A stretch of DNA of 64,000 nt. Source: Actinernus sp. WN-2022. Taxonomy: Eukaryota; Cnidaria; Anthozoa; Actiniaria; Actinernidae. Positions 1 to 11,433 of the stretch are shown piece by piece. The position numbers and the translations under genes are program-made. The notes under the pieces were generated by a model, which did not search any database, was not told the DNA's origin, and was given only the letters and a program-made list of their open reading frames with translations. The stretch covers positions 102,899,321 through 102,963,320 of the forward strand of contig JAOWCC010001634.1 of the NCBI GenBank assembly GCA_030867875.1. Reading direction: 5' to 3'. The stretch's first letter is position 1, and every line of letters starts with the position of its first letter.

Positions 1-148
1 TTGATAAATCCTAACATTTTATTGGCTTTGGCAGTAATTACCATAATGTGGTCATTCCATTTCAAGTCTTTGGAAATTATGATGCCGAGATCTCGTTCTT
101 TGGTGACAATTTTTAGCTGACTCCCTTGCAAGCCGTAATTTCTTTCAG
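1..148 (-). repeat. 5'-truncated LINE fragment, second copy of the 3314-6216 LINE
   Basis: Bases 1-148 match 4398-4545 without a difference that I could see, then the two diverge abruptly. In the longer copy this stretch encodes the region after the reverse-transcriptase active site (minus strand). The copy therefore breaks off inside the RT gene at 148 and runs off the left edge of the window. Near-identity suggests recent insertion or recent duplication. Confidence 0.85.
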
Positions 149-458
149 GGGCTATGTCATGGTACTGCGCATGTATCGAGTAATCGCTCATTTAGTGGCT
201 GTTAATTGGATACAAACAGCTAAACTTTTCACCCTCAATTGTTTGATTGAAAGGATTTTCAATATTTTCCCTGGAGACTGTTTATATGCACTGTTTCTCA
301 GTCTTTTTTGCATATTTGCTTTCATTTTAAGCATCCCACATGGCCGAGAGGTTCGTTAGTTCATATCAAAATCGGTGGAAATAGCTCTTTCCGGCCCGGA
401 AAAACGAATGTAAAGTCTTACCGTGACACAGCCCCTTTAAACTAGAAGTAATCATCAG
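149..458. other. No gene recognised
   Basis: AT-rich sequence between the LINE fragment and the MITE. A short open frame is present but has no recognisable motif. Confidence 0.5.
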
Positions 459-1462
459 GGTGGGCATAAATGACCCCAAAATCGCCAGGGTTGGTTTATT
501 TGTCTATATATCTTCAAGACTTTCAACAGTACAATAATGATTTTTGTATGGAGAGGTTTAGAGCGCTAAACAAAATAAAATGTTGTGTTTTGTGTTAACG
601 CGAACATCTTAATGACGTCACAATGACGTAATTTATCCATTTATAATAGGTTTCTCCATATTTTCAAGTAGCCGTAAGATACTAAAATGTTAAATTTTTC
701 AATTCTCCTCTTGTTGGGAACAAAGTAATCGAAAACCCTATTTCGATTGGTTAAGAGGGAGAAAAGTTATTTAATTTTGAATAAAACCATTTATGAAACA
801 TATTTCTTCAAATAACTTTTGGAGTCTTAAATATTATTACATGACAATCTAGAAACTTTAAGAAGTCCTTAGTACCTAAAATCGTATGTTTTTTGAATTG
901 TAGTTTTTAATGGATAAATGCTTTCAAGGTTACATTGAAAAAACGTAAACGTCACTATGACGTCATGAGTATTTGGAAACGCCCTCTAAATATAGGCGAG
1001 TGAGCATTGTATCTATATTTTTTTACCAATACACTTCTAACGCACTAAGTAGTTGTAATATCGAGTTTTTGTTTTTGTTTTACAGTGGAAAGCCCCATTT
1101 ATGTAAAACAATACGTCACAGATATGACGTCTTGAAAATATTAAATATTTAATAACTTCGGGAATATTTATCATAGAGACTTCAAAATTGTGCCAAATAA
1201 AAACGCATCGCCATATCTTCGTTATAGTGTACTTTACTTTAAACGACTATTTAAAAAGGAATTTGACCAAAAAGGAGCTTACTCTTATGACGTCACAATA
1301 ATGTCATTATCTAAAACTAATTTAACCAGAACCTTAAATTTTACTTGCATAGTAAACTGTGAAAATTTTATTCAATTTCAGAGAGTATTTAGGAAATTGT
1401 GCCATTTTATCTAATTTTGGTCACGCTCAACCCTGGCGATTTCGAGGTCATTTATGCCCACC
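459..1462. mobile_element. Non-autonomous DNA transposon (MITE) with about 35-bp inverted ends
   Basis: The left end at 459-493 begins GGTGGGCATAAATGACC, and its reverse complement with a few differences lies at 1428-1462. The 1-kb interior is AT-rich and has no recognisable gene. It contains three perfect TGACGTCA octamers (613, 958, 1288) and several near matches. The target-site duplication could not be fixed, so the superfamily is unassigned. Confidence 0.7.
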
Positions 1463-3282
1463 GTGCATAGATTATCCAAGTGCGTTCAACATATTTTATA
1501 AGAGAAAGGACTGGGGTTGCTGTGGTAACACAAAAGGCCGAAAGATTGCTGCAATGATGTGGACTGTGTAAATAATCCTGTTCAAAAATGCTTGTTTTTA
1601 ACTAATTTTGAATGTCTTGACTTATATGTTAATATAAAAGGGGATGTATCTGGGTATAAAACTGTAATTATCTTTGTGTAACATTAAATCATCGGATGCA
1701 ATGTTTTGTGGCTATATGTACATGTGTGTTTCATGTGGTTATCATTCATTTGAGTATTTGTAGCACATTTTGCAGTGTGGTATACAGTCAGGTGTAAAGC
1801 AATAGTTGAAGTTAGTGTAGAACACAATCAATCCTATATATAGCTAGCTTTCAGCTATTCAGATGTGTATAAACTGCATTCAATTAATCATTCGTGTTCA
1901 CTATTTATCACTGGTCTTGTGTTGCCACATGTATATTTTCTGAAACACATGTAGCTACTGTTAATGTTACGAACATGGCTGCAATTTGCTTTCTGCTTTC
2001 CATGGAAGTTCTCATCACAGGCACCGTGTAAAATAGGATTCTTTTTACATGACTAATATAATATTCTTATAATATGGCTTCTCTGGGGACAAAGAATCAC
2101 AATTCTTCAAAAGAATTTATATATGTAACTCTTGTAAAAAGAATCTAAAGTAATTTATTCTTCTCTCAAAGGCTAAAAATATTGCAAGTTGTACCAACTA
2201 TTCCTTGTTGAAATTCCATATGGCCAGTGTAAAGGCTGGTACATCCTCTTGTTCTATATTTGACAGCGTGAGCATTGTAGCCCGTAGCCTATGTGCATGT
2301 ATTTTTTTTGAACGTCATGTTCTCAACCATACTCCTGTTTTTCTATGGTTCCAGCCATTTAATCGTCGCGACGCTCGATCCTCGCGACGTGACGGAGAAT
2401 AAAGTGTCGCGACGGAAAAGTATTTTTTCCTAGCGCAAGGTACACTAGCCTGAATTTCAAGGAGATGGCTGAAATTCAGGCTAAAGGCTCCCTGGTCCGA
2501 GATCGGCGGAGTCGACAGAATGCAGCGTTCGATTACAAACTTTTTAGAGACGGCATGATCAAATTGATATGGTTGAAGATGGGCTCCGTTTAATTTTCGA
2601 TACATTCTCGTGTAAAAATAAAAAGGTAAAGGTATATTTTACTTCGGTAACACAGGAAGTAGAGTTTTGTGACAAAGCACGTGCTTGCGATTTTGAAGGT
2701 CCCTGAAGAAATGAAGAACCTCCTCAGAAGAGACAACACTTGCCACAGGCAAGTGATTGCATTAATTCTACGTAGTTACAATCCGTGGGACAATTTCGGT
2801 TTGGTTCTGTGAAACATCGCGGCGAGTTTGGTCGAGCCATATTTTTAGCAATGAATGAAACATTCTAAGGCACATACTGTTTTTAATTTTGAACTTTGAT
2901 AGGACAGATGTAAGGGACTGTTCGTTAATTAATTTATAGCTAAGGGGGAAAGGGGAGTGGGGGTTTTCGGAGGGGAGGGGTACAATTTTGAAAAGTGGGG
3001 GTACACTTTTTTGATATAGCAATGAAGTGGGGGATTACATATTTAGCTAGCCCGTATTTTTGTAGTTAGTTAATAATTATCCCTTCAAAGCTGACTATCA
3101 GACGTAATTATTAGGCTATTTCGTATCCAAAATTTATCTAACAGATGCCTATTTGAAGGATATCCCGATTGAGACACTGGTCCACATATTTCAGTTTCTG
3201 ACTGTTGTAGAATGTCTGAGGGGCGCAGGTCTATCGTTAGTTTTCATCTTAAATCGCACAACGGGGATAACCTCGTGTTAAC
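1463..3282. other. No gene recognised; contains one small hairpin repeat
   Basis: Mostly AT-rich, without a convincing coding region. A 13-bp-arm palindrome at 2447-2482 is listed separately. A G-rich stretch at 2940-3000 gives only low-complexity open frames. Confidence 0.5.
2447..2482. repeat. Short palindromic repeat, copy 1
   Basis: Arms AGCCTGAATTTCA (2447-2459) and TGAAATTCAGGCT (2470-2482) enclose a 10-base loop. The same arms occur at 10776-10809, and a half copy lies near 45485. No clear flanking duplication is seen at this copy. Confidence 0.75.
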
Positions 3283-3630
3283 TTATTATTATTTATTTAT
3301 TTTATTTATTTAAAGATTCGTCCAAAGGGCAGCTGTTGTATAATAGGACACGAGGTCCTCTACTAGATACAGAACACCGCAACCCCCACCTCTATAAGAA
3401 CATCGTTACTCTAGCCCCACCCTTACGCTACCCAGTTAAAAACATATGTATATGTGTGTAGAGAAATTAATGAAAATTATTTCTGTATAGCAGTAAAGAA
3501 AAAAAAGGTAAATGTATATAGGTAAATGTATAAAGATAATAAATAGATAAATAATCAAGAATGTTAATTACCAGCTACAAACCGACATAGCATTAATTCG
3601 ACGATACTTAGGACATAATAGCTTGTACGT

Positions 3631-4098
3631 ACGAATATTGTCAGGATCAAAAATTGTGTTGAGTATTTCAAAGAAAAAAGATTTAAGATCTTTTTTGAAA
3701 ATTCGCAGAGAAGTGTTAGATTTAACGTCAACTGGTAAAGCGTCCCATGAGTGCACAATTCTGTTGAAAAATGAGTCTCTGAAAAGAGAAGTTCTTGATT
3801 TCTGTACATTAAGGTTGAGGCCTGATTCAGAGCGGCGAGTGCGAGTATTACAAAAAGATAAGGTACGAATATTGTCAGGATCAAAAATTGTGTTGAGTAT
3901 TTCAAAGAAAAAAGATTTAAAATCTTTTTTGAAAATTCGGAGAGAAGTGTTAGATTTAACATCAACTGGTAAAGCGTCCCATGAGTGCACAATTCTGTTG
4001 AAAAATGAGTCTCTGAAAAGAGAAGTTCTTGATTTCTGTACATTAAGGTTGAGGCCTGATTCAGAGCGGCGAGTACGAGTATTACAAAAGATAAGTAA
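3631..4098 (-). repeat. Tandem duplication (234-bp period) of the LINE C-terminal module
   Basis: Two nearly identical 234-bp copies lie head to tail (3631 and 3865 start equivalent bases). The period is 78 codons, so the reading frame is kept. Each copy encodes the terminal module containing HSWDALPVDVKSN, the W-x-x-LP signature common at the C-terminus of CR1-like ORF2 proteins. Their similarity indicates a recent duplication. Confidence 0.85.
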
Positions 4099-6216
4099 CT
4101 GTGTATATCAACTTGACATCGCCAGTTTTATATTTAAAGAAAAAAACAAGATCAAGGTATTCTAGCCAGTAATTAATGGGTAACAGGTTCAATCTCAGTA
4201 AACGTTCAGTATAGTTAAGGCCAGAGTTTTTACATATAAACCTAGTAGATCTTCTCTGGATTTTTTCTATTACGATCACATTATAAATCAAAGACTGTGG
4301 TGCCCAGACTTGAGAACAAAAGCACATATTTGAGCGCACCAGAGAAATATATAACAGTTTGAAAGCGTCTTGATTTAAGTTTCCCGCACAGTTTCGCTTG
4401 ATAAATCCTAACATTTTATTGGCTTTGGCAGTAATTACCATAATGTGGTCATTCCATTTCAAGTCTTTGGAAATTATGATGCCGAGATCTCGTTCTTTGG
4501 TGACAATTTTTAGCTGACTCCCTTGCAAGCCGTAATTTCTTTCAGTGCTAGCACGTTTTCGGCTAATGCGCAAGTTTACACATTTCGAGGGTTGAAAGTA
4601 AAGTTCGTTGACCAATGACCAATCACAGAGGGAGTTCAAATGTTCTTGTAGAGCATTACAGTCCTTCATGGTGTGGATAGTCTGATAACATTTAGAGTCA
4701 TCTGCAAACATTGCAAGTTTGGAAGATCTTATCACGGTTGGAATGTCGTTCACATAAATCAGAAATAAGATCGGACCCAAGATTGATCCATGAGGAACTC
4801 CTGAGTTGACATTAGACCATGTTGAGAAAGTACCATTAATGACGACTCTTTGCTTCCTGCCAATTGAATAGCATTCAAACCATTTCAACAGTTTACCTTC
4901 TATGCCGAAATACTTCAGTTTTATAAGACGTTTCTTATGGCATACGGAATCAAATGCCTTTGCAAAATCAAGATATAAAATGTCTGTTTCTAAACTTTGT
5001 CCAGCACAGCTCCGATTCCATAAAACACATGTAATAACTGTGAAACACAGGACTTTCCTTTCTAGAATCCATGCTGTAATTTATACAGAACGTTCGATAC
5101 GTGCGGAACTAATTGTACAGCAACGCATTGTTCCTGGACTTTTGATACAATTGACAGCAATGAAACTGGTCGGTAATTTATAACCTCCTCTCGCTTATAT
5201 TTCTTCTGAATTGGAGGAATGTTAGCATACTTCCATTGAGATAAATGGAAGCCGCGTACTAATCCAAAATTGATAATGGCAGTTATTGAAGGAGCTAAAG
5301 AAGCCGCACATTCCTTTAAGACAACACTAAGCAGTTGGTCGGGGCCAATGGCTTTGTTTGTACTCACTTGAATAAGATCTAAAGTTTTGTTGATTGCAGG
5401 GTGTCGGGAACACTCATTATCAAATTCACAATCAGAGTGATCTTTAAATACTGAGCGAAAGAAGTCATTGAAGGCTTCAGCACGTGCGCGATCGTCAGAG
5501 ATGGTTACACCTTTATAGACAACTTTGTCGGGAACTGATTTCTTCTTATTTCTGAAAGAGAAGTACGACCAAAAGCGCTTAGTATTTGAATGGACCTCAT
5601 TTGCTATTTCAGTGATGTACATTTTTCGTTCAGCACGGATCCAATTCTTTATTCTTTGCCTCAACTTACGAAATGTTTCCATATCATTAGGGTTGGAGGA
5701 GTTTTTTATTTGCCTCCATATTTTTTTTTGTTGATAGCCTTAGCAAGTTCGCCTTGTACCCAAGGAGGACGGTTCGTATTTCTACAAGGCACCTTGCGAG
5801 CAAAAGTGTTGATAGAGGCAAATACTAAGTCACACCACAATTCCCATAGAGTTTCGATGTAATGTATGTTGTCACACTATGGGAGCAGTTCCAGTGATTT
5901 ATTCAATGAGACAAAGTCAGCGTTCTTGAAGTCATAATGATATTGACGATTAGATAAAACGCGAAGAAACAGCAATATCAAAGAAAACAGGGTAGTGATC
6001 AGACGGAATTCCAGTGTCTTACATATGATACCCAGTCTCTACTGATAGTATAAAAGCTGGAGCGGTTGTTATTAACTGATCCAAAATGTTATGAAGTCTT
6101 GTTGGAATATTAACCAGTTGAAACATATAATAGTCCATCAATAAATTGACAAATCCGTCCTCCCATCGAATACCTGGGTAGTTGAAGTCTCCCAATATCA
6201 TAACTTTTTTTTTCAT
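4082..6216 (-). pseudogene. Broken LINE ORF2: endonuclease plus reverse transcriptase
   Basis: The endonuclease remnant (6019-6216) shows GDFN followed by LDQLIT, which resembles the GDFN and LDxxxT boxes of EEP nucleases; the N-terminal half is missing. The RT begins near 5682 with a finger region ending YRPVSLLS. It continues through LDFAKAFDSV (motif A, about 4950-4980), GVPHGSILGPILF (motif B) and FADDSK (catalytic motif C). Stops or frameshifts separate the endonuclease, the RT fingers and the RT palm, so no intact protein can be made. Family knowledge: such ORF2 proteins nick target DNA and copy their RNA into it. Clade assignment is tentative. Confidence 0.8.
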
Positions 6217-6580
6217 TTAAAAAAAATATTATTATTGACCTCAGTATTACAGATTTAAAGTGCATATGAGCCCAAATTTTATTTTATTTTAACGAAATCT
6301 TGATGCTATTTCTGAAACAATGAAACAGAAATAAATGATTTTGTGCAAAACCGCGATTTTTTACACGCTTTCAAAGTCCCATGTCAAGATATCATGTCCG
6401 TGGTTTTGAGGGCCTGGGTCCTACAAACGAGTGTGACGACATCAGAGTTAAACAGTTCACTTCCGGTTTGGTAGTGTCTCTCTGTTTTCCTGTGAAGGCA
6501 CACTGTATCTTATAAGTCGCGGTACAGAATCTTCGATATTGCCCTAAAATTCAACAATGACGAAATGAGAAGACAGCTAT

Positions 6581-7240
6581 ATGTCTGGTGACTCAGAATA
6601 TAACTTTATATCGAGATATGAGATCGAAGTGGAGACGGGAATTGCTGGCAAAGAGGAAGCTACTACTGCTTCATCAGTCGCCGGACCGTACGCCGATGAA
6701 CCCCTTGCTGATGAAGAATACTGAATAGGTTATAGCCTATGAACAAGAGAGAGAACAAGAAGAAATTCGACGCCAACAGTTACAAAATAGTCTAGATGGA
6801 GTAACTGCTGTTAGTAATTGGTAAGTAATGTCTTGTTGTAGTTTAATTTATACATGTATGCAGTTTACCCGGGAGTTTACACTGCTGCTTGTTATGAACA
6901 AGTCAAACTCGACAGCTGTCCTGTAACTTCAACTATTCGCTATATTTAACTCCGGACTCAATAATTCTTCAACTATTTCTTTTCAATTTTCTGTCCTAAG
7001 GTGTATGTGTTGGAATTGCAGGGTTGACCTGCTCCAAAATGTTAACGAGGCTCAGTGTTGCAAGGAAATGAGAAATGTATCACACTTCATCCTGGCTTTC
7101 GTCCAGTCTGTTTGGAGAAGTGGTCCCTAAAAGTATAAAACCCAATACCGGCGTAGATACCGCCAAACTGGTTCAGAAGAAACGTAACTGAAGTCGATGG
7201 AACTCGAACTAAATCCTATTCGCTAAATTATCTCAGTTCC
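6581..7240 (+). pseudogene. P2X7 C-terminal-domain-like gene fragment with one probable intron
   Basis: An ATG at 6581 opens an acidic stretch. After an in-frame stop (6722-6724) and a frame change, a Q/R-rich segment runs to a donor GTAAGT at 6821. An acceptor CCTAAG ends at 7000. Splicing there gives W-C-M-C-W-N-C followed by a QCC motif. A shifted frame near 7080-7135 then reads ITLHPGFRPVCLEKW, and later YRRRYRQTG. The Cys-rich W-C-x-C pattern followed by HPGF, VCL and a YR-rich end resembles the P2X7 cytosolic domain found in many free-standing invertebrate genes. Several frame breaks make it a pseudogene. The family call is from motif memory and is moderate. Confidence 0.5.
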
Positions 7241-8975
7241 AGTTCTGCAGCTGGGTATAAATTATGTACAGTTTTCGATGATTCTTTCTATTTCCAAGGC
7301 ACGTTTTTTTCGGGTTTCCTTGGAACACAAACGCACTAAATTTGAATAATGATTAAATTAAAAGTCTTTTGACTTTCCCTGGTTTATATCTGTGTCCTGA
7401 ATATGTTGAATACATGTGCGCTTCATTACCTAGTTTTATGTACTAATACATGTATATCAAAATTACTTTCCATTTTCTTATAGATTTCTCAGAGGTGTTT
7501 CATACAGGGAATTTTCGCAGCTCGCCTATATGGTTACTCAGATGGAGTACGAATATCCCACTACCGTCATCTGCATATGATGCCAAGTTTTAAGTGCTTT
7601 TGTAGGGGGGGGGAGGGGGGAGGGGGGCGGGGTCATCAATGATTTGACATATCTGTCATGTAAAATGCAGAGCAGTAAGCTCATGATCAAAGGCACATCC
7701 CCAAAGGACAGATAATGCATTGGTGTCCAGGAGATTAGTTATGCCAATGCTAAGCTCTTTTTAATTTATGAGACTACGGAACAATGCATATGATGCACAA
7801 ATTAACAGTACAATTTCAAGTTCCCATCCAGGAAGGATGTGAGGTAGAGATTACCAGAAGAATACAATCCATGTACCGGTATATACATGTATATATTTCT
7901 ACTTATAATGTATCATGGAAAATACCATAAATCTAAAAATATTAATAGTCAATTTAATGGATTACATGTATATGCAGTTTGCATTCTTTCTTGCACATCC
8001 ATCATTTTTTATAAAGTTTTGAGCAATTTTATAGGGGGTTCAAAATTTTTTTTATTCATTTATAGGGGGGTCATAAGTTTTAACAAGAGAAGCAGATGAA
8101 ATGCCATGTGACAGCTCTCAAGAGGATTCAGTTCATTGTTTTCAATTTCTATCAATTTATGAGGGTACAGTCAGGTGATCTGAACTGAGGCAACAAAGAG
8201 GCAAGCTGACTGGGTCTATTGTGGTAGACAGCTGCCACATTTCTTTTTATGGCAATGTGTTTACAATCAGATGGGATGACTTAACTATGCTAGGGTTAGG
8301 GTTTGCCATTGTAAAAGGTTTGCTTGGGACAACTTGCTGGCATCTACAAATTAGTACACATGTAGGTAACATTAACAGCAGTCCATGACACTGAAAAGCA
8401 GTAATCACTGGTGTCACAGAAAGAAGAATTGAGCCACCAAAACTCTTCTCTTGCCCACCATTTGGTTTGCTATAATCCAAGTAATTTTCGCATTGGGTTA
8501 ACCCACCCACTTTGTAAACAGGCCCTTATTGAAACCACTCTGCTACAAACTACTTCAATTTCATCATAACAGATGCATTAGTGCCATAATTTCCACAATA
8601 ATACTAAAACACAGTTTTACAACTAATTAGTAATGAAATTTTGAAGTTTGTCAAGTTTAAAAAATTGCTTTAATAGTTCAAGCTGCCATGCATAGCAATG
8701 TCAAATTTAAATATTGTCTTGATAATGAGGACAAAACAATGCCCCATGGTGTGAATTCTTACTAAAAGTAGACAAAAATGTCAATTAACAATATTTAATG
8801 AGTATATGATCCACTCTTTTTTTGTATGGATGTTTAGTCAGCATACTGTGCATTGCTGCTGGGGTCATTTGCTCCAGTTCTTGGATAGCACCAGAAAGTT
8901 GATCTTTTTCGAGCCCCAAGGAAAGGCTGGTAAATTTGTTCAACATAGTCTACAAAAGAATACCAAATAATTAAT
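7241..8975. other. Interior of the TTAA element, no gene recognised
   Basis: AT-rich sequence with a G-rich run at 7604-7632. No transposase motif was recognised in any frame. Degenerate coding remnants may be present but cannot be supported. Confidence 0.5.
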
Positions 8976-9110
8976 TTACTCTTCAGTAGGAGAAAGACTA
9001 AGTTGTTGTTCCTTTGTCTGAAACTGAGATTGCCCCTCTTCCATCCCCTCTTCCACTTTTAATCCCGATTCACTTGAAGTGGAAGTTGTTGAAGTGGAAG
9101 GCTTCGGTTC
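8976..9110 (-). CDS. Possible C-terminal exon of the THAP protein
   Basis: On the minus strand an open segment rich in Ser, Thr, Glu and Gln ends at a stop (8976-8978). Pyrimidine-rich AG acceptor-like sequence lies just upstream near 9115-9160. It is placed as a low-complexity acidic tail of the THAP fragment upstream, an inference from position and composition only. The exact splice site cannot be fixed. Confidence 0.3.
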   Translation of the reverse strand, partial: EPKPSTSTTSTSSESGLKVEEGMEEGQSQFQTKEQQLSLSPTEE

Positions 9111-9296
9111 CAAAGTATCCCTTGATGTCAAGATCTCTCAAAACCTAAAAAGACAGAGTAAGCTTTTGATGAAATCAATGGCAAGTTACAAATCAGTGGA
9201 AGCTGGGTGGAAGGAAAGCAAAAACGAACACAATATATACATGTGCCGCGTTATTTCTCACCTTGTGGCGCGTCCTTGACGATGGTTTCTCTGGCT

Positions 9297-9677
9297 CTAG
9301 CAGTTTGCTATGAACAGACGGAAGGCAACAATCCCGATATCATCAGACTTAAGACGGGATAAATAAGCCTTCTTTTGACCCTCGATAACAGTAAACTTCC
9401 TTATAAAGTCATCTGGCTTAAAATAGTCCAAACATCCCATTCCCAGTGAGTGAGTGACTTGGCACGCTTTAGACTCGCTATTTCTCATTTTCTTGGCTTC
9501 TTGTCTTCGATCGTCCGCGAAAGGGATCTTGTGGAGTCCAATGCCTTTCTCTGGGTCAGGAAAATTTGTACAACCACCAACAACACAACGATAAGGTATA
9601 ATTACTTCAAAAAGATTTGTACTTTCGCTTTCCGAATACAACAACAGATGATATGATAGTCTTTCACATGTACTCAC
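9297..9677 (-). CDS. THAP-domain (zinc-coordinating DNA-binding) fragment
   Basis: The translated minus strand shows CVVGGC, then LHKIPF about 17 residues later, then FKPDDF. This is the order of the THAP fold: an N-terminal Cys pair, a conserved hydrophobic-proline segment, and the C-terminal Cys-His pair region before F-x-x-x-DF. The usual C-S-x-H-F appears as CLDYF, so the last zinc ligand looks lost. THAP domains bind DNA and are common at the N-terminus of P-element and Kolobok transposases. Its position just inside the right end of a TTAA element supports a transposon origin. Confidence 0.6.
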   Translation of the reverse strand: MSTCERLSYHLLLYSESESTNLFEVIIPYRCVVGGCTNFPDPEKGIGLHKIPFADDRRQEAKKMRNSESKACQVTHSLGMGCLDYFKPDDFIRKFTVIEGQKKAYLSRLKSDDIGIVAFRLFIANC

Positions 9678-10287
9678 ATGACGTCACAGCCAATATTTGG
9701 CTTCAGTCTTCTTTTTCACGGCCCTGACTTCCACAGGCAACCCAAATTGCTGTTTTGGGCAACTTTAACCCTCGCAAACAAATAGTAAATCTGCTCAGAT
9801 CGAACTTTTTCTTATGTCATTCGACAGCTAATTTTATTGTCAATTTTTATAAATTGAAACATTTTTGGGCTCATATGCACTTTAAGTAAAATTCAGACAT
9901 TTCACAATATTAGTTGTAAATAATAAGGTAGAACTAACGAGAAGAAGAAAGACAGTATACGTAAAAGAAACGGAGTAAGAGAAACTAAGAGAAACGGCAA
10001 TTGTAGTAACCTTCCATTTAGAGAGAAATTCATCAAACTTATTTTTAGCAGCATATATACATCGTTCGATGTGAATCTTATTAGTAAGCCGTTGTTGAAA
10101 ATTCCTAAAAGAAAACTCCTGTTCCTCAAGACAGCTCCCATAAATATAATGCTTGGCGATGATACTAATTTGGTTAAAGGTATTGAATCCTTTTACTTGC
10201 GGTTGATAACCAAATAAAATATTTGATAAAGATAACATTTCCAAGAGCCCATAACCAAGAGCGAGAATCTCCCATACTACCTCTATA

Positions 10288-10448
10288 GACCCATTCGGAA
10301 AATGGCGTCCAATTTAAAAAGCTATTGTCTTGGTAACGTGAACACGAGGCTAGTCAGTCCACACAAAAGCTTTTGAACTTGTAAAAAGCGTGGCTAGTCA
10401 GTCTTAAACAATAGTTAATTAAATTGGACTCCATTTTTCGAATGGGTC
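10288..10448. mobile_element. Small MITE inside the Tx1 LINE
   Basis: Inverted ends GACCCATTC (10288) and GAATGGGTC (ending 10448) extend as an imperfect pairing of about 40 bp. TA dinucleotides border both ends (10286-10287 and 10449-10450), suggesting a Tc1/mariner-type target. There is no coding capacity. Confidence 0.7.
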
Positions 10449-10774
10449 TATGCTACGGCATTTTCACAAGTTAGGTTATTTTTAGAACGGTTTCCCGCTA
10501 TTATTGGGTTGCAATCATTCCTAAGGGAATAAAATCACAAAAGCGTATCAGACGTGTTGTTGGTATAACAAAAGAAGCTAATGAGGCATCGTTTCTTCCG
10601 CCACTGGTGTAACCCACTAATTGGCCGCAAAAATAATCTAAAAATAGCCCAATTTGTTAAAACGCCGTAGCATCTGTACAAGAGATATGGACGCTCTTCC
10701 AGTTGGTTATGGGCTCTTGCATTTCTTTGAATACGAAGATCCAAAGAAATCTTCCCAAAATTCAACAGAAGCTC

Positions 10775-10809
10775 TAGCCTGAATTTCAGCCGTCTCTGAA
10801 ATTCAGGCT
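10775..10809. mobile_element. 35-bp hairpin insertion with 10-bp target duplication
   Basis: The insert is a T followed by arms AGCCTGAATTTCAG and CTGAAATTCAGGCT around a 6-base loop. It is bordered by the direct repeat ACAGAAGCTC (10765-10774 and 10810-10819). It interrupts the LINE just downstream of its zinc knuckle. A second full copy lies at 2447-2482 and a half copy near 45485. Size, palindromy and a perfect flanking repeat indicate a transposed unit. Confidence 0.8.
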
Positions 10810-11433
10810 ACAGAAGCTCGGCAATTCCAAAATAGATGTTCAACTGTTTGTGACTCATGGCAGATAAAACACTTATCATCTTGAACTATTTTCATTCTAT
10901 AGAGAGAAGATTTAGTGGGTAGGATATTGTGGATAATTTTAAACTGGAAGACTCTAAGCGTTGTTTCTCGGCAGACATTAATGGCAAGCCTATAATGATA
11001 TGGTAGTTTTTCAGCAAGAATTCCATAATATAATAACCTTTTTTCAGCGGTAGGCGGCTTATGAATAATAATTTACCTCTACTAATAGTTTAGTTATCCG
11101 AGAACATGTTAGTTTATCAAATTCTTGGGTATTTTCATATAATAAGTTACCATTTAAGCTAATGGGAGTTTCCTTATTACTGAAATTTTCCCGAAGTAAT
11201 ACTTTCCATTTATGAGGGATGGCTTTCAATACGCTAAATATTCCAAAAAGTTAAATGTACTGTTAAATCTTTTCTGCAGAGAAACAAATTGCATAAAATG
11301 ACCATTCTCGTCGATCAAGTCGCCTATCTTTCAAATTCCAGCATTATTCAAATTCGAAAAATACAAAGATTTCTTTTCTTTCATTATAAAGCGATTATTC
11401 CAAATTATTTGTTCAAGGATCTCTTCTTTAGTA

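Larger units (their letters stand above)
3283..6216 (-). mobile_element. 5'-truncated non-LTR retrotransposon (CR1/Jockey-type LINE)
   Basis: The minus strand carries, in order, the second half of an apurinic-type endonuclease, a full-span reverse transcriptase, a C-terminal module and a 3' tail of TAAA/TAA microsatellite (3283-3313). The 5' end stops inside the endonuclease near 6216, as expected of target-primed reverse transcription that failed early. The coding region is interrupted by stops and frameshifts. Confidence 0.85.
6259..9881. mobile_element. TTAA-flanked DNA transposon, Kolobok-like by features
   Basis: Perfect 18-bp inverted ends AGTGCATATGAGCCCAAA (6259-6276 and 9864-9881) are each bordered by TTAA (6255-6258 and 9882-9885). 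A TTAA target duplication with AG termini and an internal THAP domain is what is known of Kolobok transposons; piggyBac also uses TTAA. The left part carries a P2X7-C-terminal-like gene fragment (plus strand), the right part a THAP fragment (minus strand). I found no recognisable DDE transposase core, so the superfamily call is an inference. Confidence 0.65.

Noticed and set aside
3564..4165. Long plus-strand open frame opposite the LINE
   Set aside because: It is the antisense shadow of the duplicated LINE C-terminal module.
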